The notes: generated by a model from the letters alone, not told the origin. DNA of 49,472 nt from Planctomycetota bacterium (GCA_030602705.1 JAUVZF010000023.1:1-49472); one strand, 5' to 3'; positions 41,110 to 49,472 are shown, numbered from the stretch's first letter. Translations and numbers: made by a program.

Positions 41110-42009
41110 CTATCGCTGCGCCAGGGCCTCCTTGACGATCTCGCGCCAGCGCTCGATCGAGCGTGCCAGGTGCACTTCCGACGCCCCCTTAACGCTCCAG
41201 CACTGAAGGCCAACCTGCCCGGTGTAGCCGACCTTCTTGAGGAGTTTCATGAAGCCCACGAGGTCGTAGTCGCCCTCGTCGAGCGGAGAGATCTTGCGGC
41301 CCTTGGTTGTGCCGTTGTTGATGGTGACGCTCATCAGGTGCGGCGCCGCCTCCTTGAGCACCTGCCCGAGCGGCCGCGACTGCTTGACCCAGTGCCAGTG
41401 CACCAGGTTGAAGTTCGTGCCGACGTTGCTGCGGCCGATGCGGCGCGCCAGGCGCACACCGTCCTCCACCTTCTCCGTCCAGAACCCCGTGTGCGGGTAG
41501 ACCGAGACGACGGGGCCGGTGTCGGCGCAGAGGTCGCTGACGTGCTTCAGCAGGTCGGCGCCCTTCTGGTCGCCTGCCGGGTCGGACGGTTTTTTGAATG
41601 TGCGGCTGCGGATGGCCAGTTCGATGCGGGTGGCGCGGCCCTTCATCCGTTTGACGGACTCCGGCAGGCCGGGGTCGGGCGGATCCTCGACGAACGGCAC
41701 GGCGTAGACGGCGTTCAGCGTCAGGCCGTGCCGGTCGAGGGCTTCGAGCATCCCGGGCAGGCCCTTGTGATTCAGGTGGTACTCGATGCCGACGTAGCCG
41801 AGGTCCTTGAGCAGTTTGATCTTTCCCTCGATGGTCGGGACCGTCCGCAGGCCGTTGTCGAAGACGTAGAACGGCCAGATGGCTTTGTCCGTGGGCTTCG
41901 GCGCGGCGGCCCCCGCCATAGCGAGGACCGGCTTGCCGAGCACTGTGACGGCGGCAGCGCCCGAAACCACGCCTCGCACGAAACCCCGGCGGCTGATTCT
42001 CGTATCCAT
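41110..42009 (-). CDS. Tat-exported sugar-phosphate isomerase/epimerase-like protein
   Basis: A 299-residue TIM-barrel protein of the AP-endonuclease-2/xylose-isomerase-like group. A twin-arginine signal (SRRGFVRG at 6-13) and hydrophobic stretch to about 31 indicate export in folded form. Barrel strands include YVGIEYHLNHKGL, GTNFNLVHWHW and VGLQCWSV; His and Glu residues there are candidates for metal binding. AGGAG precedes the ATG. It lies beside another Tat-exported sugar-isomerase-like gene on the same strand, suggesting a shared carbohydrate role. Substrate unknown. Confidence 0.78.
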   Translation of the reverse strand: MDTRISRRGFVRGVVSGAAAVTVLGKPVLAMAGAAAPKPTDKAIWPFYVFDNGLRTVPTIEGKIKLLKDLGYVGIEYHLNHKGLPGMLEALDRHGLTLNAVYAVPFVEDPPDPGLPESVKRMKGRATRIELAIRSRTFKKPSDPAGDQKGADLLKHVSDLCADTGPVVSVYPHTGFWTEKVEDGVRLARRIGRSNVGTNFNLVHWHWVKQSRPLGQVLKEAAPHLMSVTINNGTTKGRKISPLDEGDYDLVGFMKLLKKVGYTGQVGLQCWSVKGASEVHLARSIERWREIVKEALAQR

Positions 42010-42092
42010 AATCGTCGTCTCCTGGTTCCGGATGACCCACTGAATGCTACTACGCTACGTTCCGCGCGGCCGGTCCTGTCGGGGCCGGGCGA

Positions 42093-43544
42093 CTACCCTT
42101 CCTCCACGACCCGCAGGCCCATCAGGCGGGCCAGATGGCGGATGCTCTGCACGTGGTCGCCGTAGTAGGCCACCCGGTGCAAGGAGGCATAGTAGTCCTT
42201 GGCGCTCTTGCCCAGCGCCCCGCCGCCCCAGTTGAACAGCAGTTTGGACCCGTCGGCCACCTCGGCGACCAGTTCCGTCCGGCAGCCCCGCTCGGTCCCC
42301 TCGGGGACCTCGGGAGCCTCGATAATCTTTCCGGTGAAAACGAGCAGGGTTTCGAGGTGGATCAGTTTGGTGAACGTGACCTTCTGCCCGACGCGATAAT
42401 GGACCTCGGGCACCGCGCCGCCGCGGACCTCCGCGTGCCGGCGCAGCAAATAGGGCGCCGCCGGGCCGTCCGGACCTTCCATCCTCAGCGGGGCGGAGCA
42501 GTGGGAAAGATGAAAGGCGTTGCGGGCCGTGTCCACCCCGGCGGCATTGCCCAGGAATCCCGGCCGGTTGAAGGCGTACTGACAGATCAGCATCGTCAGC
42601 AGGCAGTCTATGTCGCCGTCGCACGCGGCCGGGATGCCCCGGTCGTTCAGCCGGGAGAACCCCAGGCACGGGAACCCGCGCGGCAGCCAGCGCATGCACG
42701 TGCCCACGCTCAGCCCCTGAACCCGATTCTCGGCGATCAGATGGTCCAGTGCCAGGCCGGCCCTGGCGGCCTTCACGACGTCCTCGCGCTTCGGCTCGAC
42801 GTTCCGCTCGGCCTGGTCGAGCCACCGCTTCGCCTCCGCCTCGGCGACCTTGGCGTCCACCGCGGCGAGAGCCTCGTCGTAGCGCCGGTCAACCATGGGC
42901 ACGAGTTCGACCCCCAGGCGCTGCTTGACCTGGTCGGGCGCGAAGGACTCGGGCGTCCCCTTCAGCGGCGGAGAGACGAGCACGCGGCTTTGTCGCAACA
43001 GGGGGATCACCCGCAACAGCGCCGCCGCCCGCTCCAACTCCCCGTAGTCGGTGCTGTTGAACAGCGTGACCCGATGCCCCTCCGCCAGCCACGGGGGAAC
43101 GAGGCACCAGTCGTGCCCGCCGATCACCGGCAGATGAAAGACGGCCGCCGGCCGGCCCTGTTGGAAGACCACGGGCATGACGCGCCTGAGGCCGAACATG
43201 TTCGCGCTGATCGCCAGCACCGGGGCGTCCGGACCGGCCTGCTCCAGCAGCCGGGCGGTCTGCCCGGCGTTGCTCGCCTGGCCCACCACGAACTCCACGT
43301 TGCCGAGGTTCTTTTCGGCCTCGGCCAACCGCTGCTTTATCTCTTCGATCTTCGCCGGGGGAACGCACCAACTTCGTTGCCTCGGGGCGCCGGCAACGAT
43401 CGCGCAGATGCGGACCTTCGACGGCGGCGCGGGCGGCGGGCTCGCGGCTTCCCCCCCCGCCGCCAACTGGTTTGTCGCCAGCGCCATGCCCCCCAGCGCA
43501 CTGGCGGCCAGAAACTGTCGACGCGAGCAGCAATCGCACATCAT
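42093..43544 (-). CDS. Tat-exported fucose-isomerase-like protein
   Basis: A 483-residue protein with a twin-arginine signal (CSRRQFLAASALGGMALA). The middle and C-terminal parts resemble L-fucose/arabinose isomerase-like proteins: VGTCMRWLPRGFPCLGFSRL, CDGDIDCLLTMLICQYAFNR and FHLSHCSAP. Export is unusual for such an isomerase fold, but signal-bearing relatives are common in planctomycetes. Two adjacent ATG codons at 43544 and 43541 follow GGAGGG. The gene is divergent from the DUF6807 lipoprotein gene and upstream of the TIM-barrel isomerase-like gene. Activity is inferred from fold only. Confidence 0.65.
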   Translation of the reverse strand: MMCDCCSRRQFLAASALGGMALATNQLAAGGEAASPPPAPPSKVRICAIVAGAPRQRSWCVPPAKIEEIKQRLAEAEKNLGNVEFVVGQASNAGQTARLLEQAGPDAPVLAISANMFGLRRVMPVVFQQGRPAAVFHLPVIGGHDWCLVPPWLAEGHRVTLFNSTDYGELERAAALLRVIPLLRQSRVLVSPPLKGTPESFAPDQVKQRLGVELVPMVDRRYDEALAAVDAKVAEAEAKRWLDQAERNVEPKREDVVKAARAGLALDHLIAENRVQGLSVGTCMRWLPRGFPCLGFSRLNDRGIPAACDGDIDCLLTMLICQYAFNRPGFLGNAAGVDTARNAFHLSHCSAPLRMEGPDGPAAPYLLRRHAEVRGGAVPEVHYRVGQKVTFTKLIHLETLLVFTGKIIEAPEVPEGTERGCRTELVAEVADGSKLLFNWGGGALGKSAKDYYASLHRVAYYGDHVQSIRHLARLMGLRVVEEG

Positions 43545-43698
43545 CAGACCCTCCACAAGGCTTGGGGCCTCTGAAGAACCCCCAGGCTTGCGGCCCCACA
43601 GCCAACCTGGGAGCGTCCAGTCACCTCGGGCGAACCTTGCCATCATGAGGTACGTGTCCAGGTTCCCGGCGTCACATGACCCAGGCTACACGGATTCC

Positions 43699-43727
43699 TT
43701 GACAGCGCCAAGGGCGAAGCCTATGGT
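43699..43727 (+). promoter_or_regulatory. promoter of the DUF6807 gene
   Basis: TTGACA (43699-43704), 17 bp, TATGGT (43722-43727), about 40 bp before the ATG at 43770. Confidence 0.55.
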
Positions 43728-43769
43728 GAACCGGCCCTCATGTCCGGGCCACTTTTTCGTGAGAAGACC

Positions 43770-45005
43770 ATGCAACGTGCCGTCCGCTTCAGAACCGCGC
43801 GCGTCCTCGTGATTGCCGCCGCGCTGCTGGTTGCGGCGTCGTGCGGCCCGGCCGCCACCAAGACGCTCGTCGTCGAGGCAGGTAAACAGGCCCGCGCCCA
43901 CGTACCGATGAGCATCGAGGCGCCCGCCGGCGCGACCAGCGCCAGGATGACCAGCGGCGGCAAAGCGGTCCCCTGCCAGGTAACCGAGGGCAGGCTGTGG
44001 TGGATCCTCGATGCCCTTCCCGCCGGCAAGACGCAAACCTACACGGTCGAACTCGGTGCACCCGGCACCGAAGCCAAGGGCGTTGAACTGCGAACCAGTC
44101 CGCAGGCGATCGCCATCACGATTGAAGGCAAGCCGTTTACGGCATACCTCTTCACGAACCCGAAGCCGGCGGGCCAGCAACTCCGCCGGCCGTACTTCTG
44201 GCCCGTCTTCGGCCCCGGCCAGGTTACCATGACGCGGCCGTACCCGCTGACCGCCGAGAAGATTCCCGGCAACGTCGCCAAGGACCACCCGCACCACACG
44301 AGCATCTACGTGGCCCACGGCGACGTCAACGGCGCGGACAACTGGTCCATCAGCAACAAGGCCGGCTGGATCGTCCACAAGACGTTCGAGACCGTCGTGA
44401 GCGGCCCGGTCATGGGCATGTTCCGCGAGACCCTCGATTGGACCACCGCCGGCAAGAAACCCGTCATGGCCGAGGTCCGAACCGCCCGCGTCTATCGGCT
44501 GCCCGACACGCACCGCCTGCTCGACCTGGAACTCGTGTTCCAGGCGAAGTACGGCCCGGTGAAGTTCGGCGACACGAAGGAGGGCGGCCTGTGTGCGGCG
44601 CGGATGCGGCCGGAGTTCCGCGCCGACGGCAAAGGCGGCAGCAAGGGAAGGCTCGTCAACTCAAGCGGCGAGACCGCCGGCGGCGCCTGGGGAAAGAAGG
44701 CCGCATGGGTCGATTGCTCGGGCGCGGTCGACGGCAAGACGCTCGGCTTCGCCATCTTCGATGCGCCGGGCAACCTGCGGCACCCGACGACCTGGCACGC
44801 CCGCACCTACGGCCTGCTGACGGCCAACCCGTTCGGCCTCAAGCACTTCACCAAAGGCAAACAGAAGGGCGGCCACACCATGGAGGCCGGCAAGGAAATG
44901 ACACAGCGGTACCGCATCTACTTCCACGCGGGCGACGAGAAAGCCGCCAACGTGGCCGAGCGATACGCCGACTACGCCCAGCCACCCGAGGCGGCGTGGA
45001 AATAG
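43770..45005 (+). CDS. DUF6807 (PmoA-like annotated) lipoprotein
   Basis: A 411-residue lipoprotein with lipobox VAASC (Cys25). The body is the beta-rich DUF6807 fold, with RRPYFWPVFGPGQVTMTRPY, DHPHHTSIYVAHGDVNG (His-rich, possibly metal binding) and KTLGFAIFDAPGNLRHPTTW. Databases often call these PmoA family proteins, yet they are unrelated to methane monooxygenase. They are frequent in planctomycete sugar-utilisation loci. The ATG at 43770 is preferred because the signal follows directly. The symporter gene follows on the same strand. Confidence 0.8.
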   Translation: MQRAVRFRTARVLVIAAALLVAASCGPAATKTLVVEAGKQARAHVPMSIEAPAGATSARMTSGGKAVPCQVTEGRLWWILDALPAGKTQTYTVELGAPGTEAKGVELRTSPQAIAITIEGKPFTAYLFTNPKPAGQQLRRPYFWPVFGPGQVTMTRPYPLTAEKIPGNVAKDHPHHTSIYVAHGDVNGADNWSISNKAGWIVHKTFETVVSGPVMGMFRETLDWTTAGKKPVMAEVRTARVYRLPDTHRLLDLELVFQAKYGPVKFGDTKEGGLCAARMRPEFRADGKGGSKGRLVNSSGETAGGAWGKKAAWVDCSGAVDGKTLGFAIFDAPGNLRHPTTWHARTYGLLTANPFGLKHFTKGKQKGGHTMEAGKEMTQRYRIYFHAGDEKAANVAERYADYAQPPEAAWK

Positions 45006-45329
45006 CCGCAACCGGCTCGCGACTCGTTGCTCGCGGCTCGCAGCCTTCTTTAAGGTTCATGACCCATTTGCGGGGACCTCAGCCCGAAGGGCTGAAATCC
45101 TCAAGCCCAGGGCAACGCCCTGGGTTTGGCGGGTCGGTCCCAGAGAAAGGAAGCCCTGAAAGGGCGCCACAGTGCTGTTTGTAACGCCCTTTCCCGGTAC
45201 GGGTCCGTAGGGACAGGGCTTGTCATTCGCCATCTTCTCCGAACCCCAGGGCGTTGCCCTGGGCCGACGAATTGGAGCCTTTCAGGCTCCCCGCTGTTGG
45301 GACAAGAACCTTCTTTGAGAACGTCGCAC
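45006..45329. repeat. inverted CCCAGGGC hairpins flanking a 120-bp core
   Basis: Two perfect 8-bp hairpins, CCCAGGGC-AAC-GCCCTGGG (45106-45124) and CCCAGGGC-GTT-GCCCTGGG (45245-45263), are complementary to each other and bracket a core with further matched words (CTGAAAGGGC, GAGCCTTTCAGGCTCC). The pair could form a long cruciform. No gene is supported in this stretch. Confidence 0.75.
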
Positions 45330-47105
45330 ATGGACCTGCTCGGTCTTCACTACGCCATCTGGATCATTCTGGTTCTGTACTTCGCCGGCATGCTCCTGCT
45401 GGGCTGGTGGAGCAAGCGGGGCATCCACGACCGCGAAGGCTTCCTCCTGGGCAACCGCCAGTTCGGTACCTGGTACATGGTGATGCACGCCTTCGGGGCA
45501 GGCACGCATCCGGGAGACGTGGCGGGAGTCACCTCCAAGACGGTGGAACGCGGCGCATCGGGCATCTGGGTATCGTGGATGTGGATGTTCGGCACGCCGT
45601 TTTACTGGATCATCGCGCCGATCGTCCGACGGATGCGCTGCCTGACGCTGGCCGACTACTTCGAGGACCGATTCGGCAAGGCGGCGGCCGCCCTGTATGT
45701 CATCGTGGCCGCAGTGGGCGCGACCATCGGCTGCGCGAGCGTCCTTCTCGCCACGACGCGCACCGTCCAGGGGATGATGGGCAAGGCGACCGTCCTGAAG
45801 ATGGAGACCCAGGCGACCGGCCCCCAAGCCGACCCGCAGGAGCAGGAGGAGCAGAAAACGTGGGGGGCTCGCGGCGTGAAGTCGGAGGCGGAGGCCAAAG
45901 CCTGGTTCTACGGCATTCTGCTGATCACGACGGCCGTTTTCGTGGTCTACAGTTACTGGGGCGGCATCGTAGCCGCCATCAAGACCGACATGGCCCAGGG
46001 CCTGATGATCATCGCCCTGTCGTTCATTGCGATCCCGGCGGCGTTGGCGCTGCCGGAGGTCGGCGGATGGGCCGGCGCCAAGGCCGCCCTCGTCGGCGCC
46101 GCGCAGCAGGGCGACGACTACCTGAGCCTGTTCGACCCCAAGTACTTCTCGCTTCTGACCGTCCTCATGCTGTGCATCAACGCGCCGTTTTCGATGATGG
46201 CCCAGCCGCACCTCATGAGCGTGTGCGCAGCAGGGAAGTCGGAATGGGAAGGCCGCGTCGGGTTCGCCTACGGCAACGTCGTCAAACGCATCTGCACGAT
46301 GGGCTGGTGCATCCTGGCGATGTGCTGGCTCGCGTTCCTCATCCAGAAAGGCACGACCGTGCACGCCGACGCGGCATTCGGCGACTCGGTTCGGTACCTG
46401 CTGCACCCCGTCCTCCAGGGGCTGATGCTCTCGTGCGTGCTGGCGGCGGCGATGTCGTCCGGCGACGCGATTCAGGTGACCGTTGCCGGCCTCTTTTCGC
46501 AGAACATCTACCGGCGGTACATCAACCCGGACGCCAGCGAAGCACAGTGCGTGAAAGTGACGCGGCTGGCGGGCCTGGTGGTCATTGCGGCCGCCCTCGG
46601 CTTCGCCGTCGCCATGCAGAAGAGCGTCGTGAAGACGATCCTCGATTTCTTCAACCTGACGGCCACGGTGGGCGTCTCGGTGGTGATGGGGATCCTCTGG
46701 CGGCGCATGAACTCCAAGGGCATGTTCGCGAGTACGATTGCCGCCGCCACCACGTTCATCACCATACGCTACCTCCTGCCGCTGTTCGACGTCGAACTCG
46801 GCCGGGCGGTCGCAACGGGGCTGACGCTGCTCGTCGGCCTGATCTTCGGCATCATCGGCAGCCTCGTCTCGAAACCGCCGAAGACGGAAGTGATTGAGAA
46901 GTTCTTCAAGAAGATCTACGTGCCCATCGGCCAGGAAGACCGGCTCGACCTGCCGCTCGACGAGGCCGTGCCGCCCGAGAAACGCCTCATCACGGCGTGC
47001 GGCCTGTTCATCATCAAGCCGAGCGCCCAGTCGTGGGTCGGGTTCCTGCTCACCGCAGGCATCTGCCTCGCCCTCGTCGGCATCATGGCCTGGCTGCTGA
47101 CGTGA
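45330..47105 (+). CDS. sodium:solute symporter family protein
   Basis: A 591-residue inner-membrane transporter of the SSS family (TC 2.A.21), probably moving a sugar or organic solute with Na+. About 13 hydrophobic segments are visible. Family features include FLLGNRQFGTWYMVMHAFGAGTHPGDVAG in TM2-3, RMRCLTLADYFEDRFG, and MLSCVLAAAMSSGDAIQVTV near the sodium-site helix. A charged loop (QATGPQADPQEQEEQKTWGA, about 167-186) is a distinctive insert. The ATG at 45330 opens directly on the first helix; only a weak ribosome-binding site is present. Neighbours suggest uptake of products released by exported glycan enzymes. Confidence 0.88.
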   Translation: MDLLGLHYAIWIILVLYFAGMLLLGWWSKRGIHDREGFLLGNRQFGTWYMVMHAFGAGTHPGDVAGVTSKTVERGASGIWVSWMWMFGTPFYWIIAPIVRRMRCLTLADYFEDRFGKAAAALYVIVAAVGATIGCASVLLATTRTVQGMMGKATVLKMETQATGPQADPQEQEEQKTWGARGVKSEAEAKAWFYGILLITTAVFVVYSYWGGIVAAIKTDMAQGLMIIALSFIAIPAALALPEVGGWAGAKAALVGAAQQGDDYLSLFDPKYFSLLTVLMLCINAPFSMMAQPHLMSVCAAGKSEWEGRVGFAYGNVVKRICTMGWCILAMCWLAFLIQKGTTVHADAAFGDSVRYLLHPVLQGLMLSCVLAAAMSSGDAIQVTVAGLFSQNIYRRYINPDASEAQCVKVTRLAGLVVIAAALGFAVAMQKSVVKTILDFFNLTATVGVSVVMGILWRRMNSKGMFASTIAAATTFITIRYLLPLFDVELGRAVATGLTLLVGLIFGIIGSLVSKPPKTEVIEKFFKKIYVPIGQEDRLDLPLDEAVPPEKRLITACGLFIIKPSAQSWVGFLLTAGICLALVGIMAWLLT

Positions 47106-47151
47106 CCCGGCGACGTACCAGGAACGGGGGAACCCTCAGCGGCGGCTGTAG

Positions 47152-47172
47152 CGTCGGGGTTTACCCCCGACG
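47152..47172 (+). terminator. hairpin downstream of the symporter
   Basis: CGTCGGGG (47152-47159) pairs with CCCCGACG (47165-47172) around TTTAC. There is no long T-run after it, so termination is only suggested. It belongs to the same repeat type as the hairpin at 34004. Confidence 0.45.
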
Positions 47173-47249
47173 AGTGACGCGCGCCGCGTGCCACGGCCCG
47201 TACGGGCCAGGGTGGCAGGCGTAAATCCGCATTCCGCAATGGTTTTGAT

Positions 47250-47278
47250 TTGACTTGCACCGATTCGTGTGGTATACT
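47250..47278 (+). promoter_or_regulatory. strong sigma70 promoter
   Basis: TTGACT (47250-47255), exactly 17 bp, TATACT (47273-47278), inside a short AT-rich window. It lies 660 bp before the next gene, so a long untranslated RNA is implied. Confidence 0.75.
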
Positions 47279-47284
47279 TATGGG

Positions 47285-47715
47285 AGTTGGGGGGTGTGTG
47301 GCGAGTTCCCGGGGCTGTGCCTGCGTGTGAAGCGGGCGCCGCCCCGTTTTTTGTGGGATAGAGAGGCCCGGCTGCGGGGCCGGGCGCAGGGATAGACGGG
47401 CCAAGACGTTCGGCCTGCCCCGTGGGCCGTAAGGCCAGGGAGGGACGAACGGCCTGGCCCGTTTTGCGTACATACAATCTGCGATTGTTGGTTATGGGCG
47501 ATTTTCGGAGGGAGCAGCCCTTCGGAGGTCGCCCATTTTCGGTGGGGCCGCATGGCATGGGAAGGGCGGAACAGGCTTTGGCGAAACCGCTCCACTGGGT
47601 TTCGGCCGTGACAACTGAATAGGAGCCGTGCGTACGGGGGTGCGTGCGACCAGGTGCGTTTCGCATCGTCGCAACGGGGGAAACGGTCCTACGGGCCGTT
47701 TCCCCCTTCCTTTTT
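47285..47715 (+). ncRNA. candidate structured RNA or leader of the PEP-CTERM gene
   Basis: From the promoter to an intrinsic terminator at 47676-47715 there is no convincing reading frame but dense pairing. A 17-bp imperfect stem (about 47400-47416 with 47450-47466, two mismatches) is followed by TTTT. A 7-bp stem TGGGCGA/TCGCCCA (about 47500-47533) is followed by TTTT. A GC-rich stem near 47328-47345 is followed by TTTTTT. I compared it by eye with tmRNA, RNase P, 6S and SRP RNA cores and found none. It is either a standalone RNA or a multi-hairpin leader. Confidence 0.45.
47676..47715 (+). terminator. intrinsic terminator
   Basis: A perfect 11-bp stem GGGGGAAACGG (47676-47686) with CCGTTTCCCCC (47696-47706), a 9-nt loop and the T-rich tail TTCCTTTTT. 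Confidence 0.88.
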
Positions 47716-47733
47716 GGAGGGGACTGGGTTTGG

Positions 47734-47910
47734 GGTGCGGGCGGGGGTGCCCGAAAGGCGGACGCCCGCACCCGAGACGATAACCGCCGCAGGTGGCGGC
47801 GGAGCAGTGGATAGGGAAGTGATCGCACGAGGCACAAGCGCGATGACGGATCGGCAAGGAATCAGCGGACCGGGGGAGGTCGGCCGCGTGGCCGGTCTCC
47901 TCCTTTCTTT
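47734..47910 (+). promoter_or_regulatory. hairpin series and attenuator-like stem before the PEP-CTERM gene
   Basis: GGTGCGGGCG (47734-47743) pairs with CGCCCGCACC (47763-47772). CCGCCGC/GCGGCGG follow at 47784-47802. Last, an 11-bp stem (47875-47885 with 47890-47900, two G-U pairs, loop GCGT) is followed by TCCTTTCTTT. The last hairpin sits about 30 bp before the start codon, where it could end or attenuate transcription into the gene. Confidence 0.55.
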
Positions 47911-47937
47911 GGAACGCATGGGACAAGGAGGCGTGCC

Positions 47938-49047
47938 ATGAAAGCAAAATGGATTATCTGTGCGGCGGTGCTGGCAATGGGTGCCGCGGCGGCCTACGGG
48001 GCGACGCCAAGTTTCCAGGGCCTGGGCGATTTGCCGGGTGGCGATTATGGCAGCTATGCTGCTTCGGTTTCTGCCGACGGCACCGTCGTTGTCGGATCGA
48101 GCAAGTCGGCCTCCGACGGGAAGGCCTTCCGATGGACTGCGGCCACCGGCATGGTGGCCTTGGACACGTTGCCCTATTATACGGGTGCCAGCGGGGCCTC
48201 GGCGGACGGTTCGGTAATCGTCGGATCCACCAGCAGGGATGCCTTTCGCTGGACTGCCGCCACAGGCATCGTCATCATCGGCGATCTGCCCGGCTCATAC
48301 CCCAAAGGACGAGCCTATGATGTCTCTGCCGATGGCTCGATCATGGTGGGCTGCGGCAACATCGACGTGATGTCACTGAAGGGCATGGCGTTTAAGTGGA
48401 CGAGCGCCACCGGCATGGTTGCCCTGGGGGAACTGAGCGGCGGCTACAGTTACAGTTCAGCCTATGCGATATCGGCTGACGGGTCGGTCATTGTGGGCGC
48501 CAGTTACTCATCCCGCGGCTTTGAGGCCGTGCGATTCTCCTCTCTTAAGAGCCTTGGCGACTTGCCGGGCGGCACCTTCGATAGCCAGGCCAACGGCGTA
48601 TCCGCAGACGGCCGTGTCATAGTCGGCTATGGCACCTCGGACCTTGGAACCGAGGCGATGCGCTGGACCTCCGGCACCGGTATGGTAGGCTTGGGCGATC
48701 TGCCAGGCGGCAACTTTAACAGCATTGCCCAAGACGCTTCGGGCGATGGCTCCATCATCGTTGGATACTCATCTTCGGCAGCGGGACAGGTGGCCTTCAT
48801 CTGGGATGAAGCACACGGGATGCGAGACCTGCGCGAAGTCTTAATACACGGGTACGGCTTAAACTTGACGGGCTGGAGGCCGACTGTGGCCTATGCCATT
48901 TCGGACGACGGCCTGACGATCGCCGGCAATGGCTGGAATCCCGACGGCAACTTCGAGGCCTGGATCGCTACGATTCCCGAACCCGCCACGCTCACGTTGC
49001 TGGCCGCAGGGCTCGCAGGGCTCATCGTGCGGAAGCGCAGGACCTGA
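47938..49047 (+). CDS. PEP-CTERM sorted protein with HAF repeats
   Basis: A 369-residue exported protein. A Sec signal peptide (1-22) precedes about seven repeats of the HAF type, each with G-L-G-D-L-P-G-G followed by A-x-x-V-S-A-D-G-x-V-I-V-G and F-R-W-T-x-A-T-G-M. The C terminus is a PEP-CTERM sorting tail: IPEPATLTLLAAGLAGLIVR and basic KRR. Such proteins are cleaved and anchored by an exosortase and belong to the cell envelope or matrix. AAGGAGG precedes the ATG. A long structured leader lies upstream. No exosortase gene is in the window. Confidence 0.92.
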   Translation: MKAKWIICAAVLAMGAAAAYGATPSFQGLGDLPGGDYGSYAASVSADGTVVVGSSKSASDGKAFRWTAATGMVALDTLPYYTGASGASADGSVIVGSTSRDAFRWTAATGIVIIGDLPGSYPKGRAYDVSADGSIMVGCGNIDVMSLKGMAFKWTSATGMVALGELSGGYSYSSAYAISADGSVIVGASYSSRGFEAVRFSSLKSLGDLPGGTFDSQANGVSADGRVIVGYGTSDLGTEAMRWTSGTGMVGLGDLPGGNFNSIAQDASGDGSIIVGYSSSAAGQVAFIWDEAHGMRDLREVLIHGYGLNLTGWRPTVAYAISDDGLTIAGNGWNPDGNFEAWIATIPEPATLTLLAAGLAGLIVRKRRT

Positions 49048-49472
49048 GACTCCGGCGCGGGAAACCAGTGACTGACTAACGCGGGCAGACTGGCGCGAAC
49101 CCCGGCCGCCGGCTTATGAGGCCCGTTTACGGGCCTTCGTCCCCGCGAAGCGGGTACAGGCCCGGCCCTTTGGGCCGGGTCCACGAGGGCCCGTCGCCCC
49201 TTCTACCCTGGCTGGGCGCCGCCGGCCACGGCACGAGCCGTACCCGTGCCAGGGTGGCGACCGCTGCCCATCCCAGGTCGCTTCAGCGACCTTACTCTTG
49301 GCACATTCCTCGGCGCCCGGCCCACGACGAGAAGGTCGCCGCGGATATGCGCCGTTTTGCGCGGTGCGTTAGGACCGCGCAAAACGTATTTCGGGCGGCT
49401 TTCCGGTCGCCCGCCGGCGGGTTGTCGGGGCAGGCCGGGATGCCTTTGTAGGTGGCGGCCGGCTTGCGGTAC
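49048..49472. repeat. hairpin-rich intergenic end of the window
   Basis: A chain of perfect palindromes: GGCCCGTTTACGGGCC near 49120, GGCCCGGCCC-TTT-GGGCCGGGTCC near 49160, and a 12-bp inverted repeat GTTTTGCGCGGT (49354-49365) with ACCGCGCAAAAC (49374-49385) around GCGTTAGG. The GGCACGAGCCGTACCCGTGCC-like palindrome near 49220 resembles one near 8290. No gene is supported. Confidence 0.75.

Noticed and set aside
47285..47715. tmRNA, RNase P RNA, 6S RNA, SRP RNA or a c-di-GMP riboswitch
   Set aside because: Core sequences of these RNAs (for example the RNase P GAGGAAAGTCC block or the tmRNA tRNA-like ends) were looked for and not seen; the region is left as an unassigned structured RNA candidate.

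Overview
The window reads as a chromosomal segment of a high-GC bacterium, most probably a member of the Planctomycetota. The evidence is indirect but consistent: a PEP-CTERM protein with HAF-type repeats, several Tat-exported sugar-isomerase-like and oxidoreductase proteins, a secreted DUF6807 lipoprotein, PQQ-type beta-propellers, a Hanks-type kinase beside accA, and many word-like intergenic repeats that I associate with planctomycete genomes. No rRNA and no CRISPR array were seen; there is one tRNA (Asn).

Layout. 0-3.6 kb: a small membrane protein, surE (minus), a 51-residue membrane peptide, a DUF362/ferredoxin protein and the C-terminal remnant of a RelE-type toxin. 3.6-8.1 kb (minus): one operon def-fmt-DUF116-rsmB with overlapping junctions and its own promoter, then palindromic terminators and a cation diffusion facilitator. 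8.4-12.4 kb (plus): argG and argH, with a ComF-like phosphoribosyltransferase and a SLOG/YspA-like gene lodged between them behind a separate promoter. 12.7-15.9 kb: a large secreted heparinase-like lyase. 16.0-23.6 kb: tRNA-Asn, then an accessory region with a decayed IS1380-family element (4-bp target duplication), a DUF523-like fragment, an SPL-like radical SAM protein, a Tat aldo/keto reductase, a PQQ-propeller fragment, a PQQ-propeller protein and a TolB-like propeller. 24.0-26.9 kb: uvrA. 27.0-30.7 kb: repeat-rich DNA holding a deiodinase-like selenoprotein read through an in-frame UGA, REP hairpins around a RAYT transposase remnant, and a lipoprotein. 30.7-33.8 kb (minus): kinase, accA and a thioredoxin-TPR protein. 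34.1-39.0 kb (plus): tyrA, a purL with two PurS-like repeats fused at its N terminus, and purQ. 39.0-41.1 kb: a HEPN/MNT pair and a 968-bp insertion sequence that landed inside a REP palindrome. 41.1-49.1 kb: exported sugar-isomerase-like proteins, a DUF6807 lipoprotein, a sodium:solute symporter and a PEP-CTERM protein preceded by a promoter and a long, strongly structured untranslated region.

How the genes fit together. The housekeeping blocks cover arginine synthesis (argG/argH), purine synthesis (purSL/purQ), tyrosine (tyrA), fatty-acid initiation (accA), N-terminal formyl-Met handling (def/fmt), rRNA methylation (rsmB) and excision repair (uvrA). The exported sugar and polysaccharide proteins suggest a heterotroph degrading complex glycans. 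The most notable observations are the deiodinase-like selenoprotein (27574-28338), the phosphoribosyltransferase-SLOG cassette (9853-10994), the structured leader at 47250-47937, and several families of intergenic palindromic repeats. All functional calls rest on motif recognition by eye; no database search was run.
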